DNA of 64,000 bases from Pyronema omphalodes. Its lineage: Eukaryota; Ascomycota; Pezizomycetes; Pezizales; Pyronemataceae. Below, piece after piece: positions 33,411 to 43,438 of the stretch. The notes under the pieces were generated by a model that saw only the letters and a list, made by a program, of their open reading frames with translations, did not search any database and was not told where the DNA came from. Location: NCBI GenBank assembly GCA_024516155.1, contig JAJJXM010000002.1:1488001-1552000 (forward strand). Direction: 5' to 3'. Position numbers and translations under genes: made by a program. The first letter of the stretch is position 1. Each line of letters starts with the position of its first letter.

Positions 33411-33624
33411 ATGTCCCTGACTACAGCCATGCTGTTGATAATGACTAGTCAACTGGGTGCTTCTGTCTTGTCTTTTATTTATTCCACCTGGAATTATTGA
33501 TCCATCCTCAATATTTGCCATATGCCACTGCGCAACCAAAACAACTAGACTGACTTCAAATTCCAGTTGGAATATGGTGGCAGGTCTGCCGCGGGCTTTT
33601 CGGGTTAGTCATTTAGTTTCCCCC

Positions 33625-33700
33625 GGATTATGGGTCTGATTTCTTTCCTGGACGCCGAGTCGTCGACTTTAAGACCTGTGGATTCCTGTTCGAATCTTGG
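33625..33700 (+). repeat. tRNA-like/SINE-like direct repeat, copy B (abuts LINE tail)
   Basis: Second copy of the 33335-33410 repeat, about 85-90% identical by eye. Here the putative B box is better preserved (TGTTCGAATCT). Its right end touches the TTATTTATTTATTTATT run that forms the 3' tail of the minus-strand LINE, so this copy is at or next to the LINE target site. Confidence 0.55.
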
Positions 33701-34199
33701 TTATTTATTTATTTATTTGTCATACACGCTTGCAACCGTAAGGTTATGGCGGGTACTACTTTAAGGTACAATGCTGACCATCGGGAGTGACTCCGATGGC
33801 CACTGGGTACGCCCCAGAGCGGTCTATCTAAGTTTCTGGCAGTAGTCGCCTTTGTCTTTCTGTCTGTGTCTGTCCATCTCGTCACTGTGTCCGTGAGCCC
33901 TGTTTGCTCTAGTATCTTTCCTCCACCCTTCCCCAGTTTCTACCGCCTGAAACTCTGATAATAATAAGAAAAGTAAAGGAAAACAAAGGAAATGAGAAAA
34001 TACAGAAACACACCCATCCCCGGCTCCTTGACTTTCCCATCTCTCCTCTCCCTTTTCGTCATTCGTGATACAAAGGAAAACATAATGTAAAAGAAAAGTT
34101 AGAAAATGTAGCAAATCCTCCCTTCTTCGAATCCATCTTTGTCCTGTCCTATCGACAGTTTGCTTCTGGTTTAAATACATTCTGGTGTTTTTTCTTCTT

Positions 34200-34240
<41 letters not shown>

Positions 34241-34245
<5 letters not shown>

Positions 34246-35848
34246 TGTGTTCTTCATCGGGGTCAGTTAACGTACCCCAATCTGCCATTGTGAATCTGTG
34301 TTCTGGTGAGTGTCTCTCCGCTACAGGGGTACTTAACTGTGTGTGTGCCCATTCCGCAGTTGCGAGCTTCGTTTCAGAGATAATAGTGGTCAGGGCTTGA
34401 ATTCCGTGTGGCGTGTGGAGGATCATCTTGAGTTGTAGTTGTCGGTGCCGTGGTAGTTTAAGTTGGTGCCGGAGGTTAATACGGTGGGAGGTAAATATGG
34501 GGCAGGCCAGGATCAGGTGGCGTGGGGTTTGAGGTGGGTGGAGGGGGCATGTGCATGAGCGGGAAGGGTATTGTTCGGAGGGGGGGTGTGCCAGGCTGTT
34601 GAGAAAGTAACCATGTCCTGTTCGGAGGCCCAGTATCGCTGTGGATATCTTTCGGGGCACTGATGTGTACGCTTCATCAAGCTTCCGCTTGAATGGTGCA
34701 TCGTATGTCTTTGGGCGGGTGGAGGAGGTGTACCAGGTGACCCAATCATGGATGTGAGCTTCATGGATGCGGCGTCGCAGCCATGACAAGGAGATTGTCG
34801 AGTTCGGTAGGGGGTTTCTGTCAGTTGCCAATTTTGCCAGGCGATCTGCTTCATCGTTGCCTGCAATGTCGGTGTGGCCTGGTACCCAGTGAAGGTGCAC
34901 TGTGGAGTTGGTTCGTGAGAGGAGGGTTTGACAGGTGTGGTGGATGATGCCGGCAGTTTCCCGTCCTGGGCCTGGCGAGAGGTGCGAAGAGCGGATGATG
35001 GCTGCCTGGTTATCGGTGAAGATGTGTATCTGGCGGTTGTGGAGGTGGAGGCGTCGTAGATGTGTAGCGCAGGAGAGTAGGCTCTCTGAGATGGCTTGTA
35101 GTTCAGCGTCAAAGACTTCGTTTGTGTTGGTCATGGGAATGAGGGCTTGTATTTCTTTGTCGAGGCCGTAGGGGATGAAGAAGCTAGCCCCGGTCTTGTC
35201 GTTGAGTTGGGAGCCATCAGTGTATACCACGATTGCATTGGGTGTTGTTTTGAGGGAGTGTAGGAGTGCAAGGTGTTCGGTAGCTGCGTCCTCCTTTTCG
35301 CTCGTGGAGATAGTTGTTGTCAGGGGGGGTGGTTTCCATATCGAGGGGTCCGGTTGGGCCGTGTTCTCAACTGTGCTGGTGGGGGATAGCCATGGTCTCA
35401 TCAGAGTGAGGATGCTTGTGAGACGGGACTGGGGGCGTGTGTGACCGTGCCAGTCACAGTCATACTCTGTGGGGGACATGATTGCGTTCTCAAAGTGGCC
35501 TGGGGTGGGGTAGGAAGAGGGGCAGCGGGAAATAACGGGGTGGGTAGGGGGCAGGGAGAGGAGTCTGAGGGTATATTTTCGTTTCTTGTGGGTGAGTCTG
35601 ATCTTAACGGGTGCGAGGGCCGCCTCGTTGTGCAGGGCCATGATCGGAGTGGATGTGAAGGCGTTAAGGATCTTTCGTAGGGCGGTGTTCTGTTGTCGTT
35701 GTAGTTTGGATTCCAGCGTTTTCTGATTTGACCACCATATCTCTGAACCGAAGTCGGACCTGGACTGGACACATGCACGGTAAAGTGTTCTTGTAGCGGA
35801 GGGGGACAGACCAGTTTCATATCGCACAAGGCTTCTTAGGGCGTTAAA
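34241..35848 (-). CDS. LINE ORF2 C-terminal part: RT end, RNase H, CCHC
   Basis: Open without stops from the E1 junction to the TAA at 34241. Order: the RT thumb region (VRYETGLSPSATRTLYRACV, then RSDFGSEIWWSNQ), a linker, and RNase H with VVYTDGSQLNDKTGASFF (first Asp), EVFDAELQAISESL (Glu), IHIFTDNQAAI (Asp) and HWVPGHTDIAGNDEAD (His/Asp). The end has CTCPLHPPQTPRHLILAC, a Cys/His cluster that often ends Tad1-clade ORF2. The stop codon overlaps the 42-base A run. An intact frame suggests that this copy was recently active before E1 inserted. The N-terminal endonuclease and the RT catalytic motif lie beyond E3 and E4 and are not visible. Confidence 0.9.
35844..35848 (+). repeat. Target-site duplication TTAAA of E1, left copy
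   Basis: TTAAA directly precedes the TGTCACACC start of E1 and recurs at 52624-52628 directly after its terminal CA. This 5-bp duplication is typical of Gypsy integrases. Confidence 0.93.
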
Positions 35849-37260
35849 TGTCACACCCTATAATGTGTGAGAATAGAATAGGTATCATATATAACGCTAT
35901 GGAGAATATGGCAAACTCGACAGGAGAATGAATAATTAGGTTAGTATCCCGGGCCGGAACCCCCAGAGGAGCTCCGGCTAGCCACGTCACGTGATTCGTG
36001 ACTTTCCGATAGGACCTCACAAGGATCCCGGCCCGAGGCGTCGAAACTATTATTCACTGTCAGTTTGGGAGGATTCAGGACGGAGAAGGGGAAAGGAACA
36101 CTTACCTCAAGGGTGTCGACTTACCCTTGAGACAACTACGAACGACGCTGATGGAGAACGAAGAAGACGACGAAAGGTCACCTCCTTATACCTGAGGAGT
36201 ATTCGGCAATACACGGCTACAATAGGGGCTGCATAGGAACAGGAGATTCCAAGAAGATGCAGATGCGGCGCAAGAGTGTCATCCGGTGTTACGAGTTGGG
36301 GGGACAGTTGGGCGAAGAGATAAGGCAGAGTCTCGTCAGCAAACAGGAGTGGAATGCAGGACAAGGGTCAACAGTGCATTAGCATGAGACAACGTCCAGC
36401 AGGGAACCCCACTCAGGAAACCTGTTTGATGAAACTGATATGACGCGTCCTTGGGCCTAGAGCTGCCAACTTGGAAACAATACGGCGTTTGCATCCACAC
36501 CAGGGTGTGGCTGCGCGCAAGTGCGCGCAGGTGGGGCACATATGACATCACACAGGAATGTGACGGGGCAGTGCGCTCCGGTAGGGCATCAGGATGCCTT
36601 ATGATGTCAGTGACCTCTACTTGCAATCGAGATTCTCTAGGGAGATCTATGATGGCGCGACTCATCCGATAAATGACTCATGCGTCATTATCACAAGAGT
36701 TCATGCATAATGCAGTCAGACGGAGTTGCCCTCCGGTGTGACTCATAACCCCAGCACCTCATTGGAAGGTGTGGTAGTACGGTGAGCTAGTTCAAGGATT
36801 AATCTGACCAGGGCGAGCATTATGCAAGTGAGCAATTAATTTAATTGCGCGCTTAGGATAATGCAAGCCTCAGCAGATGCGTCACAGCTTTGACCCATGT
36901 CTTATCTCCTAAGCTCAGTTTGGCAGTTGGTTCCCCAAGGAAGGCTGGGCGAACTTGTAGACGAAAGTCTATAAAAGACCCTATGTCTTCCCTCTGTCTC
37001 CTCCATCATCATCCATTGATCCCATACGCGACGATACCACATCTACACCAACAAATACCTCCGAAGACGACCCTTAAGTTTATTCGGCCTGTGATCGATT
37101 GATTTACTTCCTAGCTTTATCTTTGGATTACCTCTATTAGTTCTTGAGAACGAAGTGACTGTTTGTCTTAAGGACGAAGTGTTTGTCTACCCTAGGACGA
37201 AGCACTTGGAAGGACGATCGAAAAAGCCTCTGCATAGTTAGGACTGTGCCCAGGTTCACA
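35849..37260 (+). repeat. E1 5' LTR (1412 bp)
   Basis: Bounded by TG..CA. It contains a TATA box (TATAAAAG near 36971) and two adjacent near-perfect hairpin sequences at 36495-36530 (CCACACC-AG-GGTGTGG and CTGCGCGC-AAGT-GCGCGCAG). A CCTTAAGTTTAT word at 37072-37083 is complementary to the sequence just after the LTR. Small frames within it are not genes. Confidence 0.95.
36968..36978 (+). promoter_or_regulatory. Putative TATA box of E1 LTR promoter
   Basis: TCTATAAAAGA, followed by a pyrimidine-rich region (CTTCCCTCTGTCTCC) suited to a start site about 30 bp downstream. The same element is kept in the E3 LTR near 53980. Confidence 0.6.
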
Positions 37261-37275
37261 CTATAAACTTAAGGC
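37261..37275 (+). other. E1 primer-binding site, possible self-priming type
   Basis: The bases right after the 5' LTR include ATAAACTTAAGG (37263-37274). This is the exact 12-nt reverse complement of LTR bases 37072-37083. It suggests priming by the element's own RNA, as in the Tf1 group, rather than by a full tRNA. Confidence 0.5.
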
Positions 37276-37388
37276 TACAAGCTACCAAGTTTATTAATCG
37301 ACACGAATACGGAAGACCCTCTTCTAGGGCAATACGAAAACGAAAACCCCTCCAAAACCATCACAAAAGAACCATCCAATCAACAATA

Positions 37389-39575
37389 ATGGCCTCACGC
37401 AGAATCGCTGGACCTGCTGGTCACGATGACGGCCTCGATGCTCCTATGGGCAACACCATCAGCATCACCCGTCCTCGTTCATGGGACGAGGTTACTACTC
37501 TTGGACCAGCACGGGTCCATCATGGAACAACGATCAACACAGGCGATGTTCCTGAATGGGTAGTTTTGATGATGGAAAGAATGAGCGCCACAGAAGGGGA
37601 TATCAAGAAGTTGATTGAGGCAGCCGGGGAAGGAGCTGCTATGAACGAACAGTTGCAGCAGATGAAAGGGTTATACCAGGAAATGGCCCAAGGCATGCAG
37701 AAAGCCTATGATATTTTGGCGAAAAAAGGGGACTTGGACCAGGAGGTTAACCTCCAAACTGTGACGCGGCTAGTTCAGGCCAGCAATGAATTTGCTGGGC
37801 AAGTATGGAAGACAATTGGTGACCTTGCTACAGATGCAAAGTCAAAGGAAGCAGCGAATCAAGCAGCTGCTGAGAGATTGAATCAGGGCATTCAAACGAC
37901 AAATGCCATTCTCGAAGCCTTTGCTCAGAGGCAGAGGGAAATTAACAGAGAAATCGAAAGATGGGCATTCGAGAAGAACACTCGGGATGCCATTAGACAA
38001 CAGGACGATGAGCAACGGGACAGGCGTATTGAAGCTCTTTGCGTAGCTGAGGAAACACATCAACAGCGCCTACTCGACTACGAGGAACAAAGGGAGGAGG
38101 AGAAACTGGAATTGGTCAACAAGGTCATCAGCCTTGTTATGTCCAAGATCCAGAAAAAAGAAAATTTTGATGCAAAGTCTCTCACTGAGGCTATGCATGA
38201 GGAAATGACTCCGAAACCCCCTTCCCTTGGCAGAGCGCCAGAATTCCCGTTACCACCATCAGAGGATGGAACTCCTGACATTGGTCAAGGAAATGGTGGA
38301 GGAAAGCCACCTGGTGGTAGGATTCCACCACCTCCACCACCCCCATCTGACCCTTCAGACGACGAAGACTCAGATGGTGAGTACATCAGAAAAGCATTGG
38401 AAAGGAAGCGCCAGGAGCGCAAAGAAAAACAAAAGGAAAGAAATCCAGAGGCAAAGAATGCGACAGAGGCATTCTTAGAGTCACTGGTTAAAAAATTGCA
38501 ACAATCAGAACCTGTTGGACCGAAAAGGCCCAAGATGCCTGAAATGAAGGCACCACAATTTTTTAGTGGAAAGGATAAAACATTGTTTAGAACATGGTGG
38601 ATGTCGGTGAAAGATTATATTGAAACATATACAAAAACATTCCCAGACGAAGATGATCAGGTTAAGTGGGTTGGGAGCTTGCTCACGCATAAGGCATTGA
38701 GCTGGCACCAGGAAAGAAGGAAAAGTATTCAACGACAAGGTTTAAGGGATACTTGGGTTGCATTTTCAAGTGCAATTGAGACCAGATTTGAGGATAGGCG
38801 AGAGGCCCAGAAAGACGTCAAAAGAATCACCGAACTGCAATATGACGGAGACATTGACGATTATATCACCAAATTGGAGGATCTTAATATGAGGGTAGGG
38901 GCAATTGGCCCCATGTATAGGAATGTCATCTGGGAAGCAATGACACCTGCAATCAAGAAGATGGTTTATCAGAGATGTGGTGGAATCCCAACTGATGACG
39001 AAGAGATGATAGATGCAGTAAAGGATGCTGCGCATGTTGTTGAAGAATTGGACGAGGAATTGAAGGGTTCAAAGAAGAGGACTTTGGAGGTACGAGAGGA
39101 TCGTACAAAAGATAAAAATAAGCATAGGGAAAATGTGCGCCCCAAGGAGGTGCAGCACAAAGACAAATTTAAGGACAAAAAGGATAAGAAGGTTTTTGCT
39201 GGAAAAAAGTCAGAAAAACCGGCGGTTTATGCCTCAGGAAGGGAGGCTTTACAAGGAGTACCCCAAGCCGAAATTGATAAACACAAAAAGGAAAAGGCAG
39301 ACTGTTGGCGTTGTGGTCGTTCTGGGCATAAGATGTATGACTGTTACGCAAAAAAGACAGTTGGGGGAACTGAGTTGACAAAGGATGGAAAGGTAGCTTC
39401 TTCAGGGAAGAGGAAGCGAGAGGAGGATGAAATTGAGGAACAAGAAAAGCCTAAGGAAAAGAAGAAGGCTAAAACAGCTGCGGTAAGGCAGGACAATGAA
39501 GATATGGATGTGCCTGATGCGCAGCCTAGGATATGGGAATTGGAAGAAGACCAAAATATGGAATCGGATTTTTAA
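37389..39575 (+). CDS. E1 Gag polyprotein
   Basis: 728 residues, ATG at 37389. The N-terminal third is helical. Then come a Pro-rich linker with PPPPPPPSDPSDD, a retrotransposon gag domain (FFSGKDKTLFRTWWMSVKD to about GPMYRNVIWEAMTP) and a Lys-rich segment. A single zinc knuckle, CWRCGRSGHKMYDC (CX2CX4HX4C), follows near residue 640. The ORF ends in GAT TTT TAA, where a T5 run meets the stop. The pol frame (-1) is open from before this point. It is closely similar to the E3 gag. Confidence 0.93.
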   Translation: MASRRIAGPAGHDDGLDAPMGNTISITRPRSWDEVTTLGPARVHHGTTINTGDVPEWVVLMMERMSATEGDIKKLIEAAGEGAAMNEQLQQMKGLYQEMAQGMQKAYDILAKKGDLDQEVNLQTVTRLVQASNEFAGQVWKTIGDLATDAKSKEAANQAAAERLNQGIQTTNAILEAFAQRQREINREIERWAFEKNTRDAIRQQDDEQRDRRIEALCVAEETHQQRLLDYEEQREEEKLELVNKVISLVMSKIQKKENFDAKSLTEAMHEEMTPKPPSLGRAPEFPLPPSEDGTPDIGQGNGGGKPPGGRIPPPPPPPSDPSDDEDSDGEYIRKALERKRQERKEKQKERNPEAKNATEAFLESLVKKLQQSEPVGPKRPKMPEMKAPQFFSGKDKTLFRTWWMSVKDYIETYTKTFPDEDDQVKWVGSLLTHKALSWHQERRKSIQRQGLRDTWVAFSSAIETRFEDRREAQKDVKRITELQYDGDIDDYITKLEDLNMRVGAIGPMYRNVIWEAMTPAIKKMVYQRCGGIPTDDEEMIDAVKDAAHVVEELDEELKGSKKRTLEVREDRTKDKNKHRENVRPKEVQHKDKFKDKKDKKVFAGKKSEKPAVYASGREALQGVPQAEIDKHKKEKADCWRCGRSGHKMYDCYAKKTVGGTELTKDGKVASSGKRKREEDEIEEQEKPKEKKKAKTAAVRQDNEDMDVPDAQPRIWELEEDQNMESDF

Positions 39576-42500
39576 AGTCCTCTAGGGAGGCGTCACCCGA
39601 GGAGGAAATGGATACAGACGCATTAATTGGGAAATGTGCGGGAACAAAAAGGAAAACAACGGACAACCTTGAGTCGACCAGGACTAAGAGTCGACGATCG
39701 GACAACGGAGATGCAATTCCAGGAACTAAGGAATTAGCGCCAACTCCTCCTCACCATGGACCGAGACCAATAATCAATATGGTTCTCAATTGGTCCAATA
39801 ATCATCAACGCACAGTTAGAGTCCTCTTGGACACAGGCTCTACTGCTGCCCTCCTGGACAAAGCCTTTGTCCACAAATACAAAATTCCAACCGTCAAAAG
39901 GGACACCCCCCTCCAAATTCGCAACTTCAACAATGAAATAGTTGCTGGAGCAGGAGTCTTCTTTACGGTCCCATTCTTATTGCAGCATAAGCAACATTTT
40001 GCTGCAGAATCATTTGAAGTCGCTCCGCTAGATAGTGACTGCGATGCTATCCTACCATATTGGTGGATGGCACAACATCAGCCCTGCAACCTCTGGGGAG
40101 ATCAGGACCAGATCTCATTTACCTCCTCACGTTGCAAAGAGAAATGCACTAAGGCGCAGGCCAGTGCCTTCTCCCTCCAGGTCGACAAACATGTACTCGA
40201 CCACCCAGAGGCCTTAATCTTAGGCCACATCTCATCAGTATCCACCACAGAGGAATTATCAGAGGCACTTCAACAAGTCCCTGAGAAGTTTCGTGGCTGG
40301 ATCAATATCATGACAAAGGAAGCAGCAGATAGGCTTCCCGAACACAAACCATACGACCACGCAATTGACCTTAAAGAAGGAGAAACTCCTCCCTGGGGAC
40401 CTGTCTATGCTCTTAACGAAGTTGAGCTGGAGACATTAAGAGAATGGTTAAAAGATATGCTGCGTACTGGGAAAATCAGACCTTCCAAGTCACCGGCAGC
40501 AGCTCCTATTCTCTTCGTCCCAAAGGCCCATGGCAGAGGTCTTCGGTTATGTGTTGACTATCGGGGCATCAATAAAATTACAGTTGCCAACCGATACCCG
40601 CTCCCACTCATGTCGGAATTACAAGACAGAGTGCGAGGAGCCAAAATATTTACAAAGATGGATCTAAAGAATGGATACCATCTAATAAGAATAAAGGAAG
40701 GAGATGAATGGAAAACGGCTTTTAGGTGCCGTTATGGATTATATGAATTTTTGGTTATGCCTTTTGGGTTGAGCAATGCTCCGGCCACATTCCAAGATAT
40801 GATGAATCATATCTTTAGGGATATGTTGGATCAAGGAGTTATTGCATATATTGATGATGTACTCATCTATGCGGAGACGGAAGAAAAGCATGATGAGTTG
40901 GTTAAAGAAGTATTAAAAAGGTTGGAAAAAAATGGATTGGTTATATCACCGGAAAAATGTGTCTGGGGACAAAGGAAAGTGGAATTTCTGGGATATATAA
41001 TAAGTGAAAATGGGATTGAAATGGCTAAGGACAAGGTGGAAACCGTCCTTATATGGGAACCCCCAAAGTCCTTGAAGGAAGTACAAGGCTTTCTTGGATT
41101 TGCTAACTTCTATCGAAGATTCATTAAGGACTTCTCAAGAATATGTCGTCCTCTTACAGAATCTACGAAAGGCGATCCGAAGAAATGGGAATGGACTGTT
41201 GCTATGGAATTAGCATTTGACGAACTGAAGAATCGATTTACAACAGCACCAATCTTGCGTCATTTTGATCCAAGAAAGGTTTGTATAGTTGAGACTGATG
41301 CTTCGGATTTTGCTTTAGGCGCAGTTCTGTCCCAGAAAGGGGATGATGGAAAGTTGCATCCAATTGCTTTCCATTCAAGAAAGTTCTCTCCTGCTGAGAT
41401 AAATTATGAGATTCACGACAAAGAGCTATTAGCTATCGTGGACTCATTTAAAGTATGGAGGAGATATCTTGAAGGAGCAATGTTTACTGTGGAGGTTTAC
41501 AGCGACCACCAGAACCTTGAGTATTTTACAACAACAAAAGTACTCAATCGACGTCAAGCTAGATGGGCTCAAGAGCTTGCTGGCGTTGACTTCAAAATTT
41601 ATTACAGACCTGGGGTAAAGAATGGGAAACCTGATGCTCTATCTAGGCGTCCGGAGTTCCGCCCTGAAAAGGGGGGAGGTGAAGATCAGCCGATTACGAC
41701 GATCCTACATAAGAATCATTTTGCATCAATTTCGTCAATCAGCACTGCTGGAGAAGGAACTTCTTTCATTATTTCTTCAGCACGTCTTTCCTCTATTCCC
41801 TTGGTTAAATGGTCTGCAGAATTTTTGAAGATGGTCAAGGAAGCTGGAAAACTGGATCAGATATACGTGGAGGCAACAAAGAGAATAAAGGAACCACTGA
41901 CGATAGAGGACGGCATACTCTATCGAAAAGAAAAACTATGGGTACCAAAGGATTTGGTAAATACGGTTCTTGAATCCGAACATGACTCTAAAATTGCAGG
42001 TCACTTCGGACAAGACAAAACTATTGAACTAATTCGAAGGAACTTCTGGTGGCCGAAGATGGAAGAAGGAATAATAAACTATGTTAAGAGTTGTATGGAA
42101 TGTCAAAAAGACAAAAAGGCACGGCACCTGAAGTATGGATTACTTCAACCTTTGGAATTACCTTATGCCCCATGGCAATCAATCGCCATGGACTTTATTA
42201 CGGACCTACCGGAATCAAATGGATGTGATCAACTCTGGGTAGTAGTTGATCGATTTTCGAAAATGGCCCACTTCATACCATTGCAAAAAGACGGCAAGAC
42301 AACTGCAGACCTTGTCAGAATCTTTGCTAAGGAAATTTGGAAATTACATGGGCTGCCTACAGACATCATTTCGGATAGGGACTCCAGGTTCACAAGTACG
42401 ACCTGGAAAGCATTTCTTGGGACACTAGCCATCAAGCCTAGAATGTCCACAGCGTTCCACCCTCAAACCGACGGACAGACGGAACGACTCAACCAGACAA

Positions 42501-43267
42501 TTGAAGCTTACCTCCGCTCTTTTGTCAATCATGAGATGGACGATTGGGTTGATTTGTTGCCAATGGCAGAGTTTGCCTACAATAACTCAGTAACCACCGC
42601 TACAGGACTCTCACCTTTCTATGCGAATTACGGTTACAACCCCATTGCCAGCAACCCCACTGCAACTGCTGTGCGAAATCCAGCCAGCAAAGCATACGCC
42701 CACTGGATGCATACTGTGCACGAAGGAGCAAAGATATCCTTACAGAAAGCACAAGAAAGAATGAAAAAGTATGCAGACCTACAACGAAAGGAGGCACCTA
42801 CTTACCAAGTTGGAGACTTGGTTATGCTCGATGGACGACACATAAAAACAAGACGCCCATCACATAAATTGGATCACAAACTTCATGGTCCATTTCAAAT
42901 CGAAAAAGTCATATCCCCTACAGCATTACGTCTCACATTACCACGAAAATGGAAGATTCATAATGTCTTTCATATTTCACTACTTGAGCCTTTCCACATC
43001 GGTACAAGAGCTCCACCAGACCCAAATAAAATTCTTAGGGAAGCAGACGATGTTGAGGGAAGCGAGGAGTACGACATTGATGAAATCATGAGCAGTTATA
43101 AATCAGGAAACAGAGTACTTTACCTCGTTAAATGGCTTGGGTGGCCCAACAAGAAAGATTGGACGGCGGAACCCTTCGACAACTTTTCAGTAGGAGGTCA
43201 GGAAAAGCTAAGAGAATTCCATCTCAAGCATCCTGATTCTCCGAGGGACTACCGACTCAAGGATTAA
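39533..43267 (+). CDS. E1 Pol polyprotein: protease, RT, RNase H, integrase, chromodomain
   Basis: 1244 codons open in the -1 frame relative to gag, overlapping it by 43 bp. Protease: VRVLLDTGSTAALLDKAF, with DTGS near residue 100. Reverse transcriptase: LCVDYRGINKIT, TKMDLKNGYHLIRI and the YIDD box near residue 441. RNase H: VETDASDFALGAVLSQ near 588. Integrase: an HHCC finger (EHDSKIAGHFGQD to CMECQKDK), MDFITDLPESNG with the first Asp, ISDRDSRFTST with the second, and HPQTDGQTERLNQTIEAYL with Glu. C-terminal chromodomain: YDIDEIMSSYKSGN, LYLVKWLGWPNKKDWTAEP. No stop or frameshift was found, so this copy looks coding-competent. Confidence 0.95.
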   Translation: MGIGRRPKYGIGFLKSSREASPEEEMDTDALIGKCAGTKRKTTDNLESTRTKSRRSDNGDAIPGTKELAPTPPHHGPRPIINMVLNWSNNHQRTVRVLLDTGSTAALLDKAFVHKYKIPTVKRDTPLQIRNFNNEIVAGAGVFFTVPFLLQHKQHFAAESFEVAPLDSDCDAILPYWWMAQHQPCNLWGDQDQISFTSSRCKEKCTKAQASAFSLQVDKHVLDHPEALILGHISSVSTTEELSEALQQVPEKFRGWINIMTKEAADRLPEHKPYDHAIDLKEGETPPWGPVYALNEVELETLREWLKDMLRTGKIRPSKSPAAAPILFVPKAHGRGLRLCVDYRGINKITVANRYPLPLMSELQDRVRGAKIFTKMDLKNGYHLIRIKEGDEWKTAFRCRYGLYEFLVMPFGLSNAPATFQDMMNHIFRDMLDQGVIAYIDDVLIYAETEEKHDELVKEVLKRLEKNGLVISPEKCVWGQRKVEFLGYIISENGIEMAKDKVETVLIWEPPKSLKEVQGFLGFANFYRRFIKDFSRICRPLTESTKGDPKKWEWTVAMELAFDELKNRFTTAPILRHFDPRKVCIVETDASDFALGAVLSQKGDDGKLHPIAFHSRKFSPAEINYEIHDKELLAIVDSFKVWRRYLEGAMFTVEVYSDHQNLEYFTTTKVLNRRQARWAQELAGVDFKIYYRPGVKNGKPDALSRRPEFRPEKGGGEDQPITTILHKNHFASISSISTAGEGTSFIISSARLSSIPLVKWSAEFLKMVKEAGKLDQIYVEATKRIKEPLTIEDGILYRKEKLWVPKDLVNTVLESEHDSKIAGHFGQDKTIELIRRNFWWPKMEEGIINYVKSCMECQKDKKARHLKYGLLQPLELPYAPWQSIAMDFITDLPESNGCDQLWVVVDRFSKMAHFIPLQKDGKTTADLVRIFAKEIWKLHGLPTDIISDRDSRFTSTTWKAFLGTLAIKPRMSTAFHPQTDGQTERLNQTIEAYLRSFVNHEMDDWVDLLPMAEFAYNNSVTTATGLSPFYANYGYNPIASNPTATAVRNPASKAYAHWMHTVHEGAKISLQKAQERMKKYADLQRKEAPTYQVGDLVMLDGRHIKTRRPSHKLDHKLHGPFQIEKVISPTALRLTLPRKWKIHNVFHISLLEPFHIGTRAPPDPNKILREADDVEGSEEYDIDEIMSSYKSGNRVLYLVKWLGWPNKKDWTAEPFDNFSVGGQEKLREFHLKHPDSPRDYRLKD
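39567..39575 (+). other. Putative -1 frameshift site at E1 gag stop
   Basis: GAT TTT TAA in the gag frame: the Phe tRNA in the P site can re-pair with TTT one base upstream, giving TTT TTA AAG in the pol frame. The same string stands at the end of the E3 gag. Confidence 0.5.
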
Positions 43268-43423
43268 GGCTTAATGTTTTTCCCCACGAGGTTTTCATTA
43301 GGTCGAGTTGGTAGTAGGATGTAGGGGCTGGAGGACTACATCTATAATTGATCACTTAATCACTTGGCTGCGGCGAGGTGCGATCACAGAATGATGAACT
43401 ACGAGCTTCGGGACGAAGCTTGA

Positions 43424-43438
43424 ACAGGGGGGAGGTGG
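43424..43438 (+). other. E1 polypurine tract
   Basis: ACAGGGGGGAGGTGG immediately before the TG of the 3' LTR; it primes plus-strand DNA synthesis. An identical tract precedes the E3 3' LTR. Confidence 0.8.

Larger units (their letters stand above)
33701..35848 (-). mobile_element. Tad1-like LINE, 3' part (segment 1; continues at 52624)
   Basis: Non-LTR retrotransposon on the minus strand. The 3' end is a short (AAAT)n tail at 33701-33720, preceded by a 3' UTR of about 0.5 kb. Between ORF and UTR lies an uninterrupted run of 42 A (34242-34201 on the minus strand). The ORF (34241 upward) encodes the end of reverse transcriptase, an RNase H domain and a C-terminal CCHC-like motif. It is interrupted at 35848/52624 by element E1 and reaches element E3 at 52858. 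The true 5' end is not in this window. Confidence 0.9.

Noticed and set aside
34241..35854. LINE ORF as a host RNase H gene
   Set aside because: RT remnants in front, a terminal Cys/His motif, an A-rich tail, and continuation beyond the E1 insertion show it is a LINE ORF2.
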